A stretch of DNA of 64,000 nt from Clostridium sp. Its GTDB lineage: Bacteria; Bacillota; Clostridia; Lachnospirales; Lachnospiraceae. The stretch is from positions 1-64,000 of the forward strand of contig JAGZZT010000005.1 of the NCBI GenBank assembly GCA_018377235.1. Reading direction: 5' to 3'. The notes under the pieces were generated by a model. It had not been told where the DNA came from and made no database searches. It saw nothing but the letters and a program-made list of their open reading frames with translations. The translations under genes were made by a program, and so were the position numbers. Of the stretch, positions 60,135 through 64,000 are shown piece by piece (position 1 is the stretch's first letter; each line of letters starts with the position of its first letter).

Positions 60135-63100
60135 TTACTGGATCCAGACTCCGTCTGCTCCTACCTGGTATCCGTCGGGAGTCGTTCTGTTTCTGTAAAG
60201 AGCTCCTCTTGTGCCGTCGGATACGGTGTTGAAGTAATAGTATTTTCCGTCAATCAGCTGCCAGCCTGTCATCATCTTTCCTCTCGTACCGTCAGATACA
60301 GGGTTCAGATAGAAGGTATGTCCGTCAGCCTCAACCCATCCGGTTGCCATCCTTCCTTCTGCATTGAAGTAATACCACTCATAGGAATCTCCCCAAAGGG
60401 TGTAGATCCAGCAGGAAACTGCCTTCTCTCCATTCTCCTTTGTAAAGGTCCAGCCGTCCTGAACGTTCGTCCATGTTCCGTTTGTCACATAGGCTCCTCC
60501 GTCTAACGGCTGCGGCTCGCTGTTTCCGTAGAGCGGACGGCTGGAGGAATGTCCGCTTCCGCCAGAGCCGCCGGAGTGGCTGCTTCCGCCGCCTCTCTTC
60601 TTTAATGCCTTGTAAGCCTTGTCCAGCTTCTCTGCCGCCTTATTAACCTGAGCCTGAGTCGCGTTCTCATCCTCCAGTACGGCAATGGCCTCGTCAAGAG
60701 CGTCCTCCAGATTGCTCCAGCTGGAGCTTGTGTAATCGTCCTCATCAAGGGCGTCCATCTTTCTCTGGATCTCCTCAATCTTGGCCTCCAGACGGTCCTT
60801 ATTTACCTCTGGCTTCTCCTCGCCTTCCTCATACATAGCGCGGATTCTCATGTCAGAGGTTACATAGTCAAAGTCCTTGTTCCAGCCTACAAAGGTGTAG
60901 CCCTCTCGCTTCGGATCCTCCGGAGCCTCAGCCGCATTGCCGTAGGCAACTCTCTGTTTGCTCAGAACTGTCTTGTCGTAGTCCTCGAAGATTACGTCAA
61001 AGCACTGTGTATACATGACTGCGTAAACGCCGTCCGGCGCTGCGTCAAAGATCAGGTTATTTCCCTCTACCTCGCAGCTTACCACCGATACGCTTGTGCC
61101 GTCCTCGCTGTACTCGTAGCGCATTACCTGATAGTCTTCCATTCTTCTGTCGTCCTTCGGAAGCTCCGCTGTAATCTGAACCTCCGGAAGCTTTGGATCT
61201 ACCAGCTGTGTTACGGTTGGATTTCCAGTGCTGTTTGCCACTGACTTTGCAGCCGTTGTCCGAATCCAGAATGCAATCTTTGTCGTTCTGGCAGCTTCCT
61301 CGTCATCGTTAAGACCAGCCTCTTCTTTTACTGCCTTTAACGGAGAAAGTACCTCGGCCTTTAAAATGTCTCTCGGATTCAGAGTTTCCTCTGCATCGGA
61401 TGCGCTTGCCTTCACTGTCTCGCTCTTTTCTGCATTGGAGGCAGTTGCCTTGGAGGTTGCGTTCTTATCATCGTCGTCCTCCTCTGCGTCAGACGGGCTT
61501 GCCAGAAGCTCGTAGCTCTTCAGGATATCCATCTTGCTCGGTTCTTTCTTAGAGTGCTTCAGGTTCATCTTAACCTCTGCGGTTCCGCCTCTCTGAAGAA
61601 TTACCTCGTCGCTGTCTGTCAGAGCTGCCTCGAGCAGCGCCTCCATGTCGCTTTCGTCGCCGAATGCGAACCAGTTTGACGGCTCTGCTGTCGTGTAAGC
61701 TTCCTTAGACGGTTTGTCTTCTCCCTCTTCTCTGTATACTGCGTGCAGACGGCTTCCGCTTTCAGGAATGATAAAGGAAACCTCTTCCTTCTTCATATCC
61801 TCTTTGCTTAACAGATTCGTTGGAGCTGTCCTCCAGTGGTCAAACTCCATTCCATCCTTTGCGTCTGCCTTCACTGTAACGATTCTTCCGCTCTCCGCCT
61901 CGATCTGAGTCTGGCCTTCCAGCTCCTGATCATCCAGCTTTATGATAATTCCGTCCAGAACCGTCACATTCTGGGTATTGCTGCCCACGATGCGGAACTC
62001 CAGGCGGATAACGCCTGAGTAGTCCATGATTCCCTTTACAATCACAGTTCCGATTCCCGGCTTATCATTGTTCTCATAATTAACCGTATAATCAATACCG
62101 TATCTCAGGTCTTTTCCATCAATCGAAACAGATACTTCCGGCTTCACTGGAGTCTGATCCTCATCCATGATAAAGGTATCCTCTGGAAGAGTCACATTCT
62201 CCTCTGTCAGTTTCACGGTGTCTCTGGCCGTCCGGACTCTCACCTCGGCGGCGCTCATAAACTTATTTTCTGTATCGCCGTAGGTCTCCAGACCAGTCAG
62301 CTTCACAAATTTGGCCTTTACCGGCTCCTCAAAGGCTGCTATCTTCCAGCCAGCTGTATTTTCCCATTTTCCGGTAGCTGCTGTCGTCCATGTGTTTCCA
62401 TCTGAGCTTACTTCTACTTTGTATTTATTAACGCGTCCATTATGGCTTCCTGTTCTGGAATAGTAGCGCAGCGCGTCGATATTGGTCTCCTTGTCGAGTT
62501 CCAGCTGAATCCAGCGCTTCTCTACTGGCGTAGCCTGATTCCAATGTGTGTGCCATACTGTGCCGTAGTTGTTGTCCAGGGCATTCTCTTTTTTGTCGGT
62601 TCCATATTCGTCTCCAACAGTCACTTTCATATCCCCGACTGGATAATCCATGGAATCGTCGTCTGCGCTTCCTGTGGACTCCTGCTCCAGATGAATGATA
62701 AATTCACCCATCTTAGAATGATCCTCTGACTCTAAGAGAATCTTTACCTGTCCGTCTGCAGCCGGAAGTACGGTGATAGCCGCGTTCTCCTCGCTGGCTG
62801 CCTCTAGCTCCTCCACAACGCTCATCGGAGTGTTGTACTCGCCTGCCTTCAGGGCGGACTCCGGAACTTCCACGCCGTTTAAGGTCAGACTGCTGAGAAC
62901 TGTAGAACTGTTGGCTGTGAAGCGTCCCTCGGAGCGGTAAAGCTCTACCTCTGTGATTCCAGTAGTTGGCATAGATGCGCCTGCGGCGCCCTCGCTTCCC
63001 ACTTTATTATTGTGGATTTCCAGCTTCAGGTAGGTCGCTCCCATAGGAGCGAAATCGTAAGTATAGCATTTTACCATGCTGGAGGTTTCCTTATCCGGAA

Positions 63101-64000
63101 TCGTCTCCTTCACTCCCAGGGTGTGAAGCTCTGTCCACTGCTTCATATCGTTGGAAACGTAAATCTTGGTAATGCCAGGATCCGGGAACCGGAGTGAACC
63201 GTTATCCCTTACAAAGTAAACCTTAATCTGTCCCAGAGTCTCCTGTGTGTCGAAGACAAACTGAAGCTCTGCCGGCGGATTGTTCTGAGTTTCCTTCGTA
63301 TAGTCCCAGTTGCTCCATCTGGACTTGTTGGGGCCGCTGGCAGCATCCACACTCTTTGTGGAACCGTCGTTGATTGCGCTCAGCGTATCAGATGCTTTTC
63401 CCACCGTCTGGCTGACCTTGGCCTTGGTTCCCACATTGTCTGTGATCACGGCCTTCTCCTTCTGCACCCGCACGGAAGCAGTCACATCCATCGGCTCCCC
63501 GAAGACGGAAACTGTTCCGTTCACTGTTACGATGCCCTCATCCTTGTAGTCCTCAGCCGGACGCTCATCCCACTCTACCGGAAGAGCAATATTTAAGATC
63601 TCACCGTCCTCGGATACCAGCTGTCTTGACTCTGGCAGAAGCGGATCCTCGCCCAGATGCACCGTTGTGGAGTAGTTTAAGATTGCCGCAATCTGACTGA
63701 TCATATTGATGCTGACGGAAACCTTGGTTCCCTCCATGTCGCCGCTTAACAGGAAGCTTCCTTCCTCGTCCAGCTTGTCCTGTGGAATAGTATCCCACAC
63801 AACTGGAAGCTCTGCTGTCGTTCCGTCTGTGTATGTAACCGGCAGCGTCTCCGGAAGCACCGGCTCGTAGCCTACCTTTACATAGTAGTTCTTGGAAATC
63901 TCGTAGCTTGCCACCATGTTGCCGGCGTCTGGATCGGTCTCTCCGCTCTCAACCGCCTCTGTGTTTACTGTGACCTCGCATCCCTTCAGTCCCTCGGCCT
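60135..64000 (-). CDS. Giant modular surface protein with F5/8C and choline-binding repeats (5' end outside the window)
   Basis: At least 1,288 codons; the frame stays open to the right edge, so the start and perhaps a catalytic domain are missing. In order: bacterial Ig-like domains, a first F5/8 type C (discoidin) domain (around VFDTQETLGQIKVYFVRDNG), a second F5/8C domain (WIQLELDKETNIDALRYYSR), an MBG/Ig-like stretch, an acidic Ser/Ala/Asp-rich linker, an InlB-type repeat (REGYTFVGWNKDFDY), a FIVAR-like helical module, a Gly/Ser hinge, and C-terminal choline-binding-type repeats (YYFNAEGRMATGWVEADGH). The carbohydrate-binding modules suggest an extracellular glycosidase tail anchored through choline. 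No activity can be named from this part. Confidence 0.85.
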   Translation of the reverse strand, partial: AEGLKGCEVTVNTEAVESGETDPDAGNMVASYEISKNYYVKVGYEPVLPETLPVTYTDGTTAELPVVWDTIPQDKLDEEGSFLLSGDMEGTKVSVSINMISQIAAILNYSTTVHLGEDPLLPESRQLVSEDGEILNIALPVEWDERPAEDYKDEGIVTVNGTVSVFGEPMDVTASVRVQKEKAVITDNVGTKAKVSQTVGKASDTLSAINDGSTKSVDAASGPNKSRWSNWDYTKETQNNPPAELQFVFDTQETLGQIKVYFVRDNGSLRFPDPGITKIYVSNDMKQWTELHTLGVKETIPDKETSSMVKCYTYDFAPMGATYLKLEIHNNKVGSEGAAGASMPTTGITEVELYRSEGRFTANSSTVLSSLTLNGVEVPESALKAGEYNTPMSVVEELEAASEENAAITVLPAADGQVKILLESEDHSKMGEFIIHLEQESTGSADDDSMDYPVGDMKVTVGDEYGTDKKENALDNNYGTVWHTHWNQATPVEKRWIQLELDKETNIDALRYYSRTGSHNGRVNKYKVEVSSDGNTWTTAATGKWENTAGWKIAAFEEPVKAKFVKLTGLETYGDTENKFMSAAEVRVRTARDTVKLTEENVTLPEDTFIMDEDQTPVKPEVSVSIDGKDLRYGIDYTVNYENNDKPGIGTVIVKGIMDYSGVIRLEFRIVGSNTQNVTVLDGIIIKLDDQELEGQTQIEAESGRIVTVKADAKDGMEFDHWRTAPTNLLSKEDMKKEEVSFIIPESGSRLHAVYREEGEDKPSKEAYTTAEPSNWFAFGDESDMEALLEAALTDSDEVILQRGGTAEVKMNLKHSKKEPSKMDILKSYELLASPSDAEEDDDDKNATSKATASNAEKSETVKASASDAEETLNPRDILKAEVLSPLKAVKEEAGLNDDEEAARTTKIAFWIRTTAAKSVANSTGNPTVTQLVDPKLPEVQITAELPKDDRRMEDYQVMRYEYSEDGTSVSVVSCEVEGNNLIFDAAPDGVYAVMYTQCFDVIFEDYDKTVLSKQRVAYGNAAEAPEDPKREGYTFVGWNKDFDYVTSDMRIRAMYEEGEEKPEVNKDRLEAKIEEIQRKMDALDEDDYTSSSWSNLEDALDEAIAVLEDENATQAQVNKAAEKLDKAYKALKKRGGGSSHSGGSGGSGHSSSRPLYGNSEPQPLDGGAYVTNGTWTNVQDGWTFTKENGEKAVSCWIYTLWGDSYEWYYFNAEGRMATGWVEADGHTFYLNPVSDGTRGKMMTGWQLIDGKYYYFNTVSDGTRGALYRNRTTPDGYQVGADGVWIQ

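Noticed and set aside
1..64000. tRNA, rRNA, CRISPR arrays, prophage or DDE transposase genes
   Set aside because: Read by eye on both strands; no cloverleaf with GGTTC arm, rRNA block, regularly spaced repeats, phage structural genes or transposase motifs were found. A tRNA scan would settle the first point.

Overview
The window looks like chromosome from a spore-forming gut clostridium of the Lachnospiraceae (Clostridium cluster XIVa) type; the genus cannot be fixed from sequence alone. Evidence: sporulation genes (spoIIID and spoIIIAD-AH), strong Gram-positive ribosome binding sites (GGAGG about 8 nt before most starts), a type III glutamine synthetase, an Asp23 protein, many lipoproteins, and surface proteins with choline-binding-type repeats. 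No rRNA, tRNA, CRISPR array, prophage or classical DDE insertion sequence was seen.

Layout. 0-3.6 kb: a fused phosphocholine cytidylyltransferase/choline kinase followed by a secreted choline-binding-repeat protein. 3.6-9.2 kb: glutamine synthetase III, class II aldolase, threonine synthase, SfsA. 9.3-14.1 kb: feoA and feoB. feoB is split by a 2.68-kb element carrying a Sel1-repeat gene and a short serine recombinase; joining the flanks at a 3-bp ATG repeat restores a 608-codon feoB exactly. 14.2-16.6 kb: a membrane protein, a PrcB-like lipoprotein, spoIIID. 16.8-24.7 kb: a sugar-acid catabolic locus (four-carbon acid sugar kinase, cytosolic sialidase-fold protein, Fe-ADH, DapA-like aldolase, PdxA2-like dehydrogenase, SLC13 transporter, VOC protein) whose two transcription units share five copies of a putative operator. 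24.8-27.7 kb: a two-component system divergent from a SHOCT-like lipoprotein. 27.7-36.4 kb: the leftward run nusB-xseA-xseB-ispA-dxs-tlyA-nadK-argR-recN. 36.6-40.5 kb: dacA, a small membrane protein, oadG, oadB. 40.9-45.2 kb: an Asp23 protein and spoIIIAH-AD, with spoIIIAA-AC absent. 45.3-53.6 kb: a histidine-degradation locus (hutH, a 998-aa BTAD/AAA regulator, hutU, hutI). 53.7-59.9 kb: HAD phosphatase, xpt, lipoprotein foldase, M18 aminopeptidase, dtd, small alarmone synthetase, S1-domain protein. 60.1-64 kb: the 3' part of a giant surface protein with F5/8C and choline-binding-type modules, running off the right edge.

Four features stand out: (1) the precise, apparently reversible interruption of feoB, with a palindromic attP that can be reconstructed; (2) the sugar-acid locus with its shared operator motif; (3) two closely similar promoters for hutH and hutU on either side of a SARP-like regulator; (4) a dispersed family of long hairpins whose stems differ but whose apical loop is conserved, sitting at gene ends. 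Choline-binding modules at both ends of the window plus the choline-activating enzyme suggest a phosphocholine-decorated cell surface.
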